Assembly: GCA_037783545.1 (NCBI GenBank)
Contig: JBBELK010000001.1
Coordinates: 2,046,001-2,110,000 of the forward strand
DNA: 64,000 nt
Direction: 5' to 3'
From: Henricia sp. BOLD:AAB3569
Taxonomy: Eukaryota > Echinodermata > Asteroidea > Spinulosida > Echinasteridae
Shown here: one piece after another, positions 54,701 through 64,000 of the stretch
Numbering within the stretch: position 1 is the first letter of the stretch
Layout of the letters: every line of letters starts with the position of its first letter
The notes under the pieces: model-generated
The model's database searches: none
Told to the model about the DNA's origin: nothing
Seen by the model: only the letters and a program-made list of their open reading frames with translations
Made by a program: the position numbers and the translations under genes

Positions 54701-57700
54701 GTTTAAAACGTACTGTATAAGACTATCCTAACCTACTTTTAATCCCTGCCTAAATGTGTTTTTGTGTAAACGGGAAAAACTAACCACAATTAGCTTGTCG
54801 TTTTGTTATGTTGTGCATTCACTGCGTCCTAGATGTGTGTCGAGATGTTTTTGTTCGATCTCGCGCATTATGCATATTGCAGGCATATTGTGCGTGCACG
54901 CACACGACCGGATACTTAAGTGCACATTTTGCTTTCGAGCATGCAGTTTTTGTGTGCGTGTTTCAATACGCGCTGACCAGGGGCGCGGATGGCGACTCAC
55001 AGCGCGGCCACGCGACTCTACTGCACACGTGCCTCGCATGTGTGGCATGTTGCTAGGCAATTTCTAAATGGGCAGAGCTTACTGGATCGGTCTATTATCA
55101 CACACAAAATGGGAAAATGGTTTCAAAAAATATTCCAAGAGACAAAGGAGACATCAGCCCTGAACACAGATGAGGTATGTTGGGTGTTGCGGGTTGGACA
55201 CCCTGCCATGGTAAGCCCTTGAACAACTGCTTCATCCTTCGGAAGGGATGTAAAGGAGTTGGTCCAGTATGTTGTGTAACTCACTTAAAAGATCCCAGAG
55301 TGCATTTTCGTAAAGAGTAAAAGGATTCCCCGGTTGTCGCCCAGTTTTTAAACAAAATGGAAGCACTTTTGGAAGCCTAAATTTTTGTACATTTACAATT
55401 ACCAAATCCTTGGGCTAATTCCACTGAAACTCCATGTAATGCTTATTCAAACCACATGTTGGAGCTTACATAGACGCCGTTCTCACTATAAATCGCTTCG
55501 TTCGACAATTATTCGACGAAGAGATTTCCTGATGTGAACGCACGCCTCATTCGACGATGATTGGAATTGCTTCATTTGATGAAGAAAATAGCTTCATTCG
55601 ACGAAGAGATCGCTTCATTCGACGAAGCAATTTTGTAATGTGAGCGGCTCCCTTCGTTCGAGGAAGCAATTTGGCGGGTCTGTTGCACAAGCACGTTGTG
55701 CGTCGAGCGCCTAGCAAGAGTTGTTTTTGACACGCCGCTGGAAAACCACACAGCGCGTCTAGACACTTGAAGCTCAGCGCTTGATGCGTGACGCACATGT
55801 ACGACCTCCCACGGCTTCATTCGACCTTCATTAGCGGTCGCTCTTCGTTCGATCTTTGTTTAGTGATATATGAACGCACGCTTCATTAACTTACAATGAT
55901 TAACTAATCTTCGATGAACGAAGTGATTTCTCTAGTGGGAACGGGGTCTAAGTCATCTTTACTGTTGACTTCACTCACCAGTCTTGCCAACCCTTGCAAA
56001 CCTAAGCTTTCCGACAGAGAAATAGCCCCAGTGTACAGTACTTCCAGAGTCACAATTTCAGGCGGGGTTAATCTCCGAGGGTTAACAGTTTAATGAATTC
56101 ACCTTTTTGTCCCCTTGCTTTTCCTCCCTTTCTTCATCCGATGACACATCACTGCTCTCTGCTCCGTCCTGGCTCACCGTCTGCGTGATAGTCCTTGTGA
56201 TGGTCTGCTCCTTGCGTTTGGGTTTTGGTTCCCCCTCCTCATCGGAATTCTCTGGCGAGGAGTGCCGCTTGTTGTCGGTTTCTACGGCAACGTTGTCGAT
56301 GGAGGTTTGTTTCATCTCGGGCATCATCTCCTGGTGATTGTGAATTTCAAAGTTTCAAAAAATTAATGAGAGACCCTCCTTTACATACCCTATGTACCGA
56401 TCTCGTTATTTAGAGGTGCTCGACTAGACCACTTTTTGCAAAAATCAATTCCATACTTTATCTAACTTTTGAGAAAACAGTCAAAAAATGGTTTACAGTC
56501 ACTTTGCCCCAAAACCACTTCGCCCTGAACCACGGCCTGTGAATGAAGTTGTTTTGAAGTGGCATTTGGGCGATGTAGTGTTTGGACGAAGTGGTTTTGA
56601 AGTGTTTCAGGGCGAAGTGGTCCAGGGGGAGGTGGTTTTGGGGCGAAATAAATTTACGTCTCGCGAGACGAAAAATAATTGTTTTGCTCATTTCTCAGAG
56701 ACTATAGCACTTCAGACAAAACCATTTTATGGAAAATTTTCTACCGTCATCGTGTTTATATTGTAAGTTATGCGTAAATCTGTGAACATTTCTGATTCCT
56801 CGAGATACCAATCATGTATTTCACCTTTAATCTGAAGACTATCTCATTAATCTCAGCAGCAAAGTTGTCAACATTTTCAGTTTTACAAAGCCTAGGAAGG
56901 GGCGAGGGACGTCGAGAGCCGTGTAGGACTTTAACATGCACGGAAGTGACAAAAAGATGCAAGATAGTATAAGGGGGGGGTGTTGTCTTGAAAAATACTA
57001 CTCTCTGTAGAACTGTGAAAAGGTTGACAACTTTGGATGACCTAAACATTAAACAAGTTTAAATTGTCCCACAAAATGCTCTGCCCCATCAAGTCCAAAA
57101 TTTTGGATCAGTGCACATCAAATCTAACGACAGTAGTGGCAATTCTAGCAGTAAAATTCTGGTGGGGCCAACTCTGCATGACTCCACTAACTGTGATATT
57201 GCATTGCACTATGGGACATTAAACAGCCGCTTACACACAGAACATCACAAAGAATACACAGGAATTGGGTCCAGCTCTGTGTGGTCCCTACCAACTGCAA
57301 TATTCCACTGCACACTGTAAAAAAAAGAAGAAATGACAGCCCTCTTGATGGGGCGGTGTAAAACCCCTAATGTAAAAATGCCGCTAAATGATAGATACCC
57401 AACCCACCTTAAGCATATCAGTGCTGATATTAACGTTAAGTTTCTTGGTCTGTGTCAGGCCTTTGGTGCGTCCCCATCGGCGTTTCCTGGTGGTTGATGG
57501 TGCGGTCACCCCGGGGCTACTCCGGTCAGCTCCATCTTGATCCTTATCCTTGGATGCTGTTTTTAAAAAAAGGTTTTTAATATTATGACTGAACAAAAGG
57601 CTAAATAGAAACTGCATAAGGTTATAGAGCTCGTCATGGTTTTATTGTCGATTTCACAAAACTTAGATTTAAGACGATTCTGAGCCATAAGATCAATCAT

Positions 57701-60700
57701 ATCAAAAGGTGTGTCTGTATCCGACAGGGATGCCAGTGGCTCTTACCTTCAGGGCCGGAAAAAAAATCCACTATCATAACTGCATGTATATGTGCACATG
57801 GACTCGCCAGCACAGTATACTGTACAGTATGTACATTAACAGTATGAGTGCAATGCAATGGATATGTCATTATGTATGTGATCTAACCACTGCTGTATGG
57901 ATACAGCGCCCTCTATGTACTTCTGATCGATAGTCTGGTTTCGCGATACTTTAGTCGTGAATGATTATGGCCAGGATACAGACATACTGCATGTGTGCAA
58001 ATCATTCGGGAAAACGTGCTACGTGCGTGTATACATGTACATAGGCTGTACATACATAACATACATGTATCCGGACATCGTTGATCAGTAAGTGAGACAA
58101 TTTTCCATGTTCTTTTGGACTTAGAAGAGTTGAAAATATATTCTCCTTATATTTCCGGCCGTTTACTTTTCCCGCCTGGAAAAAAAGGCTTTGCTGGATT
58201 TCTTTTTCCAAAATAAGAAAAAGCCGGAATTCCGGCTATAGCCGGAAGACTGGCATCCCTGTATCTGACTAATTTTTGTAAATTGTTTCCGCGAGTTACT
58301 GTAAACATTCCATCTTGGTAATTCTTACGTGCGTCCACACTTGGATTTATTTTCGACCCATAAAATGTCCTTCACCACGTAAAACTGTGATAAAACATGT
58401 CACCTCATCATTGAATCCAGCCTTATATTCACATTCTCCGACACCAAGCGATTAAAACCTTATTACTTACAACCAAGGTTAATCCTCCTGGTCTTCACTT
58501 GAACAGACGGCGGTTTGGATGGTTTCTCTGCATCTGCTTGTTCCTGGTACGGGATGCATTAAAATTAAACACAAACATTCAGAGTTAGTACATTGATGGT
58601 AAATATTTGCTGTGGTTTTATATTTTTTTTGTAGCTCTTTTGGGGAGGCTTAAGGATGGGTGAATCCATTTTTGCAATCTTCAGAAAGAAAATACAATTT
58701 TTTAATGACTGCCTAATTTCAGGTAGATCATTCATTTCCAAATTACGTAAGATTGAATGTAATAAAACTCAGTCATTGCCATTAACCGAGGCCACCAAGG
58801 CCAAATGCCCTGCTGTGTTTGCCACAATGTCCCTTCAAGACATACTTTCCGAGGCCATCTTGGCTGGCATGCCCAATCTTCCCAACTTTCATGAGGCTGG
58901 TAGAGCATATGCCCAGTGAGCCAGAGGTTTCAGGCTCGAATCCTGATAAGGCCCTTACAATTTGTCCCTCATCCCAATTTTTATGAGTCATGTTCCAGTA
59001 ATCATTTGGAACAAAGTTCGCTGTGGTGCCCCACCAATTGGCATCAATGCCGTTTAAAATTCGAACGAAATCCAGACCAGAGTGACCTGATCCTTGTACA
59101 TGTATTTATAACGTCAAGGCCTCAGAACTTTTGTGTCCTATAAATTGGTGTTCTATCTAAATGTCATCACAAGGCAGGGTTTGTGGTACATGTACATAAA
59201 AAAAAGAATAATTTTTTGCCGTAAGTAAGTTAACAAAAATATTTGCCTATTTTGATTGATTTTAGGGAAGACTGCAAATACAAAATCACCCTGAAATAAT
59301 AAACAGCTTTGATTTGTGTAAATGTATTTATAAAAAGCTTCTTCGGTTGAAAAATAGCCTGCAGACCATCAGACCTCCGGGCAACGGCACCTCCACATCC
59401 AGTGAAATGTCTAAGGTAGGGAAGGCTGCTTCGTATGGGACCCAGGCTACATTGTCATCTGAGAAATCAGGTTGCATACAGAGCAAATGGTTGTTGCAGG
59501 AACTTGGCTTTCTAAAGTTCCACAGGTGCAGCTATTGTACAATTCCAACGGCAAGTTCCAATGGCATTCACAATTTAGTTCCGATTGCACTCCACTGCAG
59601 CAATAGACATACGTGTATCATAAGCGAACGTTCAAAGTGTTCATTGAATCTAACACGATTACGCAGTAGTCGGCTAAATGTAGATGACACAAAGTTTATT
59701 TGCTAGCTCCCGACGTCAGGCAGCGTCCAATTGTTGAGAAGGCCAAGTGGAGATCGCAACGTACATCAGATGCGCAGGATTTATAAATTGTTCAAATTTA
59801 CGAAACTGAAGCTGGTGACAGTAAAGGGCGAGTTCTTGATGGAAAGCAATGCAGTGTAGTTTAATTGCAAGTTCTAGAAGACTTTGATGAACTGTCCAAA
59901 CGTAGACGATCCACAGGCAGTTCATGAAGATCACTGGCTTTGAAGACTCTTTTGTCGGACGATTCAAGGTAGTTTTAAGGTGTTCACTTGATGCACAGAC
60001 GGTTAAGTCCTTGAAGCTCAACGACGATGACGCATGTTAATTTGAACTAAAGTTCTTCAGACGCACTGTGTAAAACAGGTAGGTTGATTCCAAAATGGTT
60101 TTAGGAGTCCAAACTGCAGAATTATGAGCAGTCTGAAGATTATAATGTTTCTGTAACAGGATCGATACTACAGTTCTTGCTTACAAGTTCTTGCTTAACG
60201 TGTGGCTTGCCTGTTGATGTCCACTGTATATCTTGAAGTCAAGTCACTGACATTTGCTTAGCAAAACTATTTTTAAGCAGCACAATATCTCTCTTGGTTG
60301 CAGAAAGTCATTTCGGTGACAATATCACAGAGTCTTTGAAACTAGCGCAGCAATATTCCAGCGAGGAGTATTCAAATGCTACACACACACACACTTCCTT
60401 GCTTTTTCATCAGACAGTCATAGGGACTGAACGCGGCATGCGCAACGGGCGCATTTTTCACTGGGACATTTTTCTGTTCAGCCTGGTCCACGAGAGGTGT
60501 TGGTCGCAGTTGTTGTGAGCCCGCTGGGTGCGATAACCATCCCCTTGAGCTAAGTGTAATTGGTTTAGGCACATTATGTCATTTGGGGATTTTAAGACTT
60601 TTTGACTTTTAGCAGAAACTCAATTTTATTTGTACACCGTTCGGCCATGCTTTTTACCAAAACAGAGATTATATCATGTAATTCAAATAATTTCATTTTG

Positions 60701-63109
60701 AAATTCTAAAGTTTATCAAATTTTCACAGAGAGAATAACATTAAGATATGAAATTATAATTTTAAAGCTTACTTAAAAACAACAGAAAAGTTGGGTTTTC
60801 AGGCAACCTGAGAGAGTATACCACTGTGCCTCATAGCTCAGTTGATAGAACATCTGCCCAGTGAGTCAGAGGTATTGGGGAAAACCTGAGGGAGTACACC
60901 ACTGTGCCTCATAGCTCAGCTGGTAGAGCTTCTGCCCGGTGTGTCGGAGGTCTCGGGTTTGAATTTCAATACAGATCATCAGCAGCCGATTTAACGAAAA
61001 CTTGCGTAGCTTGCACAACGTTTGAAAATGGCGTAAGCCCAATAGGCCTACGTGTAATTATCACCGGAATGTTGCGCAGCTTACGCAATACAAAGTTGCG
61101 CAAGCTGGCTTATGCAGTGCACAAGGATTTGTGAAATCGGCTGCTGAATTTTATCTCATGTTTGGTGGTAAGGCCCAACAAAATAAATGTTGTGTTTACG
61201 GTAACCCGACCTACCTGGAATTTTTGAGGCCAAATTGCCGACCTTAAACTTTTTATTGCCAATTTTCAAGTTGATAATTTTAAATGAGCACTATTTGCAA
61301 TCATTTCCAACGAACATAACATTATTCTGCACTTGTACATGAACATGGTTAACAGTGTTAATAGTGAGTTTCAGACATTGCAAAACGAAACGCAAATGCA
61401 TAAAATGAAATGTAAAAAAACCTACCTGGATTTTGTTTAGGCCGTTACCGTAAACGCACCATTTATTTTGTTTGGCCTAACATACATTCTATTGTACTTA
61501 TAGTGTGCTGTACAGGGGACAAATTTAGACAAAAGAAACTCACAACTTGAATGGGCCGATAGGATTAGATAACATTGCATTTTTAGGTCAAAGGTTAGGG
61601 GTCAACAGAGGTTAAAACAAGCACAGTCCCTTTTACCTTTTCAGCTGGCTGTTTTTCGAAACTTTCAGCCTCGACATTCAAGGTATCTTTTGCCGCTACC
61701 TTCAATTCCTCGCTTTCATCAGTTTCCATAGGAACAGGTTTCTCCTGGTCTGTTTCTTTCTTGTGTTCGCTGCTTATTAGATGAAGTGTACATTTTATTA
61801 ACAATTTTCAGAAAATATTTGTAACATTTAAAAATAGCAGCTCATATTCAGGACCTTGGTTAGTTTCAAAGGTTATGGCTCTGAATCTGGCCCGTTTGCG
61901 GTACTGAGCTCTTAGGCAAGCCACTTTGTCGTAAATGTCTCTGTTCACACAAGAATGAGTACCAGCGATAGTAGTGAATGTGATGTGTATGATCCACCCA
62001 TAGGCATAAAAAACCTGCAGCCTGGGCTGTGTACTCCCCACTCAGATAAAATGGTTTAATACAACCACATTTTCACTACTCTTTGAGGGTACGAAGGTGT
62101 AGTCACAACCATTATCGTAGGACAGAAAACCAATCTCTACTATTTAACTAAATACTTAGACAGTTTACGCATCCCTATTGGCCGAGAGCACGTCACCTGA
62201 CCAGTCTTAAATGGACGATAAAGATCGGCCGGCCAGTTTTAAACACTTTCTTGCCTGGTTCGCGTTCGCGTAGGGAACACGCACATGAAAACTGCACGCA
62301 CCAGAAAGCAAAATGTGCGCTGTGAGTGACAAGTACACGGTCGTGGTCTAACACGGACACACTTGTGGGGTACCAAACACAATGGAACAATGGTACCCCA
62401 TAAAGAAATTCAAAAGGAACAGTGGTACCCCACAGAGGAATTCTAAAGAAAAGGGAAAATAGGACAACAATGCAAGTACCCCATAAACCCCTGTGTACAC
62501 AGATGTGTGTGTGTGCGCGTACAACACGCTTGCATTGCGCAATCGAACAAAAACCACTCGACGCAATGCACAGCAGTTTGAACGAATGCGATTGTCATTT
62601 ATGTAACTGAAAGTACGTTGCAAAACATGGCAAAATGACAAGATTATCAAAGAATTCTGGTGAGTTTTACCGATTTAAACAAAAAGGCATTTATGAATAG
62701 GAATAAAAAGTGGGTTTGCCCAGTCTTAAACAATCCGTTTAAAACCGGCTAGGGTCCTTGACGCTCATAATGGCCCTCGCCTGCGACTTGGGCCATTATC
62801 ACTCGTCCAGGCCCCTATCCGGTTTTAATCGCAATTAAAAACTTTGTACAGTGTTTTTACAGCATTAACGGCAGTAAAGTAAAAATTTGTAAAAAGCAGT
62901 TGATTAACCCATCACCCTAACTCCCTAGGGTGTGTGTACAATCGTATTGATTTTGGAGGATTGAGGAGTGTTAGGGTTAATTAAACTTCAATTTCTAACC
63001 TTTGTTTGCGCTCTGTGGCATCAGTTTCTATTCTCTCCTCAGTGTCATCAGGGTCCTGGTGCTTCTTTTCGGTGATGTCATCTGTCTTCATTGCCCGTTC
63101 TTCCGAATC
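45791..63109 (-). CDS. ACIN1: Acinus (apoptotic chromatin condensation inducer), 3' 12 exons, 5' end outside the window
   Basis: Exons in transcript order: 63109-63000, 61769-61637, 58543-58471, 57556-57408, 56330-56103, 54361-54202, 53093-52923, 51533-51292, 49814-49707, 48846-48603, 47677-47577, 45970-45791. They give 632 residues in one frame. The SAP domain known at the family N-terminus is not in the window. Recognised parts: RKRRWG with following [10 protein letters not shown] (exon 57556-57408); an acidic, Ser-rich segment; an Ala/Lys/Glu-rich helix (53093-52923); and the RRM split over 51533-51292 and 49814-49707 ([43 protein letters not shown]). An Arg/Asp/Glu-rich stretch follows. 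The RSB motif that binds RNPS1 and SAP18 is in 47677-47577 ([14 protein letters not shown] then [10 protein letters not shown]-like, with A to T in this copy). The C-terminus is an RS tail ending [11 protein letters not shown]. Acinus scaffolds the nuclear ASAP complex bound to the exon junction complex. One intron is GC-AG, and exon 48846-48603 is followed by a tandem copy of its own donor. Confidence 0.93.
46528..46896. mobile_element. hAT-like MITE with 8 bp target duplication
   Basis: The ends TAGGGCTGGGCGAATAGCTC and TCGTCCAGCACTA fit hAT termini. The flanks GTAATTTC and GTAATCTC form an 8 bp duplication with one mismatch. The interior is rich in CGATTAATCG. Confidence 0.85.
47087..47512. 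mobile_element. Long-hairpin MITE, copy 2
   Basis: TCTGTTTTCAATACTGGAGA to AGTATTGAAAACGGACTCAT; the whole element matches 26210-26620. Confidence 0.85.
47749..47975. mobile_element. MITE family I, ends TTGATCACGTTCA, copy 2
   Basis: Matches 23046-23270 along its whole length, with TGACGTCA and AAGATGGCG kept. It lies just upstream of the ACIN1 RSB-motif exon. Confidence 0.8.
48419..48736 (-). repeat. Tandem copy of ACIN1 exon 3' end with its 5' splice site (2.4 units of 134 bp)
   Basis: The exon 48846-48603 ends ...ERRHAEQK, then GTAAGATAATCA. A nearly identical 134 bp unit follows, with its own donor at 48467-48468, and a third partial unit reaches 48419. I count only about four or five differences between the two full units over the exon-like part. 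One turns TGG into TAG, so the copy is no longer open in the exon frame. Since 134 is not a multiple of 3, using the second donor would also shift the frame. Confidence 0.92.
49085..49215. repeat. GGTAATACCG-rich element remnant
   Basis: ACGGTAATACCGAGAAG, AATACCGATTAATACCGAAATACCGG and TACCACGGTATCGTG form short inverted repeats. The ends are unclear. Confidence 0.45.
50110..50385 (-). repeat. SINE family A, 5' unit and tRNA-like head
   Basis: On the minus strand: 5' unit, GGTTTCATAGCTCAATTGGT...GTTCGAATCCCGGTGGAGG, then TTTTCACTGCATCCAG. A separated tail piece (GAATATATTCGATACAAATG) is at 50425-50466, so this copy is rearranged. Confidence 0.75.
50699..50754 (+). repeat. Poly(G)/GGT tract
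   Basis: GGT repeats running into more than 20 G. Length in the assembly is doubtful. Confidence 0.9.
50938..51265. mobile_element. MITE-like element rich in CCAACAAGTTG
   Basis: GGCCTGTCTACACGAGCCAAC on the left. CCAACATGTTGG-type short palindromes recur to TGGACCTTGTTGGCCAAG on the right. It ends about 25 bp before the ACIN1 RRM exon donor. Confidence 0.6.
51775..52264. mobile_element. MITE family K, ends CAGGGATGCCAG, copy 1
   Basis: CAGGGATGCCAGTGGCTCTT and AAGACTGGCATCCCTG; flanked by TATATT on both sides. Matches 57725-58261 closely, including CACAGTATACTGTACAGTAT. Confidence 0.85.
53160..53560. repeat. Repeat of TTCGTGAACTGACACCCAAG units
   Basis: Several loose copies of CACNAACTGACACCCAAG and its inverse GGGTGTCAGTTCGTG, probably a decayed inverted-repeat element. 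A relative is near 28370-28640. Confidence 0.5.
53711..53760 (+). repeat. TTAA-flanked MITE family Q, end fragment
   Basis: TTAAAGGCAGAACACATGAT followed by TTGTAAACTG; only one end is present. Confidence 0.6.
54196..54202 (-). other. GC-AG 5' splice site in ACIN1
   Basis: The exon 54361-54202 ends GAAG and the intron begins GCAAGT, the usual consensus of GC-AG introns. The next exon (from 53093) needs phase 1. The nearby GT (in GTTAAA) would give phase 2 and an immediate stop, so the GC donor is the only one I can find that keeps the conserved frame. Confidence 0.8.
54690..55050 (-). mobile_element. Composite MITE, reverse copy of 10421-10837
   Basis: AGGTTTTAAAC-type start, CTACTTTTAATCCC, a TTTGTGTAAA bridge and TTTTGTTCGATCTCGCGCA match the 10 kb copy in reverse. 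Confidence 0.65.
55165..55345 (+). repeat. SINE family C, body without head
   Basis: CATCCTTCGGAAGGGATGTAAA, GTTGGTCCAGTATGTTGTG and AAAAGATCCCAGAG match 34180-34290. Confidence 0.7.
55473..55948. mobile_element. MITE, 476 bp, ends GACGCCGTTCTCACT
   Basis: The right end TTTCTCTAGTGGGAACGGGGTC is the near complement of the left. The interior shares CTTCATTCGACGAAGAG repeats with 20332-20795. Confidence 0.8.
56455..56830 (-). mobile_element. TTAA-flanked MITE family Q, one end
   Basis: Ends ACCAATCATGTATTTCACCT then TTAA (56827-56830). The interior has CCACTTCGCCC repeats and CGTCTCGCGAGACG. The other end is lost. Confidence 0.75.
56860..57040. mobile_element. MITE with AAAGTTGTCAACATTTTCAG ends
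   Basis: CAAAGTTGTCAACATTTTCA and TGAAAAGGTTGACAACTTTG are inverted; family of 35386-35552. Confidence 0.75.
57725..58261. mobile_element. MITE family K, ends CAGGGATGCCAG, copy 2
   Basis: CAGGGATGCCAGTGGCTCTT to GAAGACTGGCATCCCTG, flanked by TATCCGA and TATCTGA. Confidence 0.85.
58890..58970 (+). repeat. SINE family D head
   Basis: GAGGCTGGTAGAGCATATGC and CAGGCTCGAATCCTGATAAGG, tRNA-like and degenerate. Confidence 0.55.
59300..60550. other. Unassigned unique-looking sequence in an ACIN1 intron
   Basis: A 130-codon open frame (59314-59706, +) has no recognisable domain. No second copy is present in the window and no clear terminal repeats are seen. It could be an old LTR or an unrelated insertion. 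Confidence 0.3.
60810..60975 (+). repeat. Tandem pair of SINE family D heads
   Basis: Two copies, about 75 bp apart, of CCACTGTGCCTCATAGCTCAG...TCTGCCC, each preceded by CCTGAG-GAGTA-ACCACTG. Only the second keeps a B box (GGGTTTGAATTTC). Confidence 0.7.
60982..61145. mobile_element. Short MITE with CAGCAGCCGATTTAACGAAA ends
   Basis: CAGCAGCCGATTTAACG and TGTGAAATCGGCTGCTG are inverted, 164 bp; relative of 3245-3873. Confidence 0.8.
61172..61477. mobile_element. Harbinger-like MITE, 306 bp, TAA target duplication
   Basis: GGCCCAACAAAATAAATG and CATTTATTTTGTTTGGCC with TAA on both sides. TTTACGGTAACC and CCGTTACCGTAAA are inverted inside. Confidence 0.8.
62167..62830. mobile_element. Composite MITE, third copy, with an inserted GGTACCCCA repeat
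   Basis: ACGCATCCCTATTGGCCGAG...CACTTTCTTGCCTGG and TTTATGAATAGGAATAAAAAG match 10421-10837. Between them, 62360-62490 holds about four spaced GGTACCCCA or TACCCCATAAA copies not found in the other copies. Confidence 0.7.
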
Positions 63110-63976
63110 CTGGTTGAAGGTAAAATTGGTGCACTGAAGCTGGTTTAGATTTTTCCCGAAGATTGATTTCATTATAACTTTAACAATCATATAAAATATC
63201 TTCCCAAAATAGTATCCATGGGAAGAGAACACGAAATTTGTAATCTCCAATTTGGATGTGAAAGCAAAACAGTGGGTGTAATTACTGCAGTGCTTTATGG
63301 AACCGGATATATTAGTTTAGAAAACATTGGTGTTTTTTTTATGATATCCTTGGAAATATGCAGATTGAAAACCTGAAATTTCAGAACGGTAATGAGAAAA
63401 AAATGACAAATGATATGTGAGCCGCTCCACCGAAAGTAGGCGCTTATCGCACAGGCCAGAACTGAGATAATGGCTAATTTATGCAGGAAAGTCAAGTAGG
63501 GCATGTAAGTCAAGTAGGGTTCCACAACAATTTACAGTTTATTTTCGGTATCATGAAAAACTAGAGCCTTCATTTTACAAGAATATTAAATAAAAACTCC
63601 AAATTATCACAAATATCAGTGAAGTTACCCACTTCACGCAGCGCGCGGGTGCCGGTGTTGAAATTAAGATTTTCTCACTGGCAAATCTTGCCCAATCTCA
63701 ACTATTTAGGGCGCACTTGAAAGCTTATGACACGATCTTTCCATTTCTGCTTGCGCGTTTTAGCGATGGCTGATAGATTTGGGTTGAAACGAAGCTTTGA
63801 AAAATGGGTCGATTTTTATGAAAAAGAAAACCAGCCGATTTTGTAAAACGCGCAACTTTCAACGAAATACTTTCGTGAAATACGCATGTCCATGCCTTTG
63901 CTATGGAGCTGCGTATTTCGTAGCACGAATTTGGAGCGCGCGCATTGCTGACGAGCCTGTGCCTTTAATACCACTA
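63110..63976. other. ACIN1 intron or upstream sequence, nothing recognised
   Basis: No further ACIN1 exon could be supported. The stretch at 63190-63420 resembles 21960-22170 (ACTATCCATG-GAAGA, GAAATTTG-AATCTCCAATTTGGA), so it is a repeat. Confidence 0.5.
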
Positions 63977-64000
63977 TATCTCATAGGTCAGCTGGTAGAG
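63977..64000 (+). repeat. SINE family D head cut by the window end
   Basis: TATCTCATAGGTCAGCTGGTAGAG at the last bases fits the A-box part of the family. Confidence 0.55.

Noticed and set aside
59314-59706. 130-codon frame as a possible gene
   Set aside because: No domain, no splice context and it is antisense in an ACIN1 intron; kept only as an unassigned region.

Overview
The window comes from an animal nuclear genome. Genes are split into many short exons by large, repeat-filled introns with GT-AG splice sites (one GC-AG). Three conserved bilaterian genes are present. The repeats point to a marine invertebrate deuterostome, most likely an echinoderm: CR1/L2-like LINE ends, many tRNA-derived SINEs, a foldback element built like the TU elements described from sea urchins, and dozens of small inverted-repeat elements. 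The class cannot be settled from the sequence alone.

Layout. 1-2907: intergenic, with a 1.1 kb foldback element and a second inverted-repeat element. 2908-14581 (+): a complete dysbindin (DTNBP1-like) gene, 11 coding exons, 400 codons before the stop. 14582-19929: intergenic plus the 3' flank of the next gene, including a tandem array copied from that gene's last exon. 19930-40899 (-): a complete CEP89 gene, 18 coding exons, predicted 960 aa, with a 5'-truncated CR1-like retrotransposon antisense in one intron. 40900-45790: intergenic or ACIN1 3' UTR. 45791-63109 (-): the 3' 12 coding exons (632 aa) of ACIN1 (Acinus); its 5' exons lie beyond base 64000. Dysbindin and CEP89 converge tail to tail; CEP89 and ACIN1 run head to tail. 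Every exon junction was checked for phase by hand and all three reading frames stay open.

The genes do not form a pathway. Dysbindin is a BLOC-1 subunit (lysosome-related organelle traffic), CEP89 is a centriole distal-appendage protein, and ACIN1 is the RRM/RSB scaffold of the ASAP complex (with RNPS1 and SAP18) linked to the exon junction complex.

The most unusual signal is at exon ends. Four separate exons (CEP89 exons 2, 9 and 18, and the tenth in-window ACIN1 exon) are followed by tandem copies of their own 3' end, about 90-135 bp per unit. In the three internal exons each copy carries the 5' splice site. At CEP89 exon 15 a small transposon sits 5 nt past the donor and duplicates it in its flanking direct repeat. 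These give arrays of duplicate 5' splice sites whose use would mostly add a stop codon. Two small-element families flanked by TTAA, an element with Sleeping Beauty-like ends and several clear target-site duplications are also recorded.
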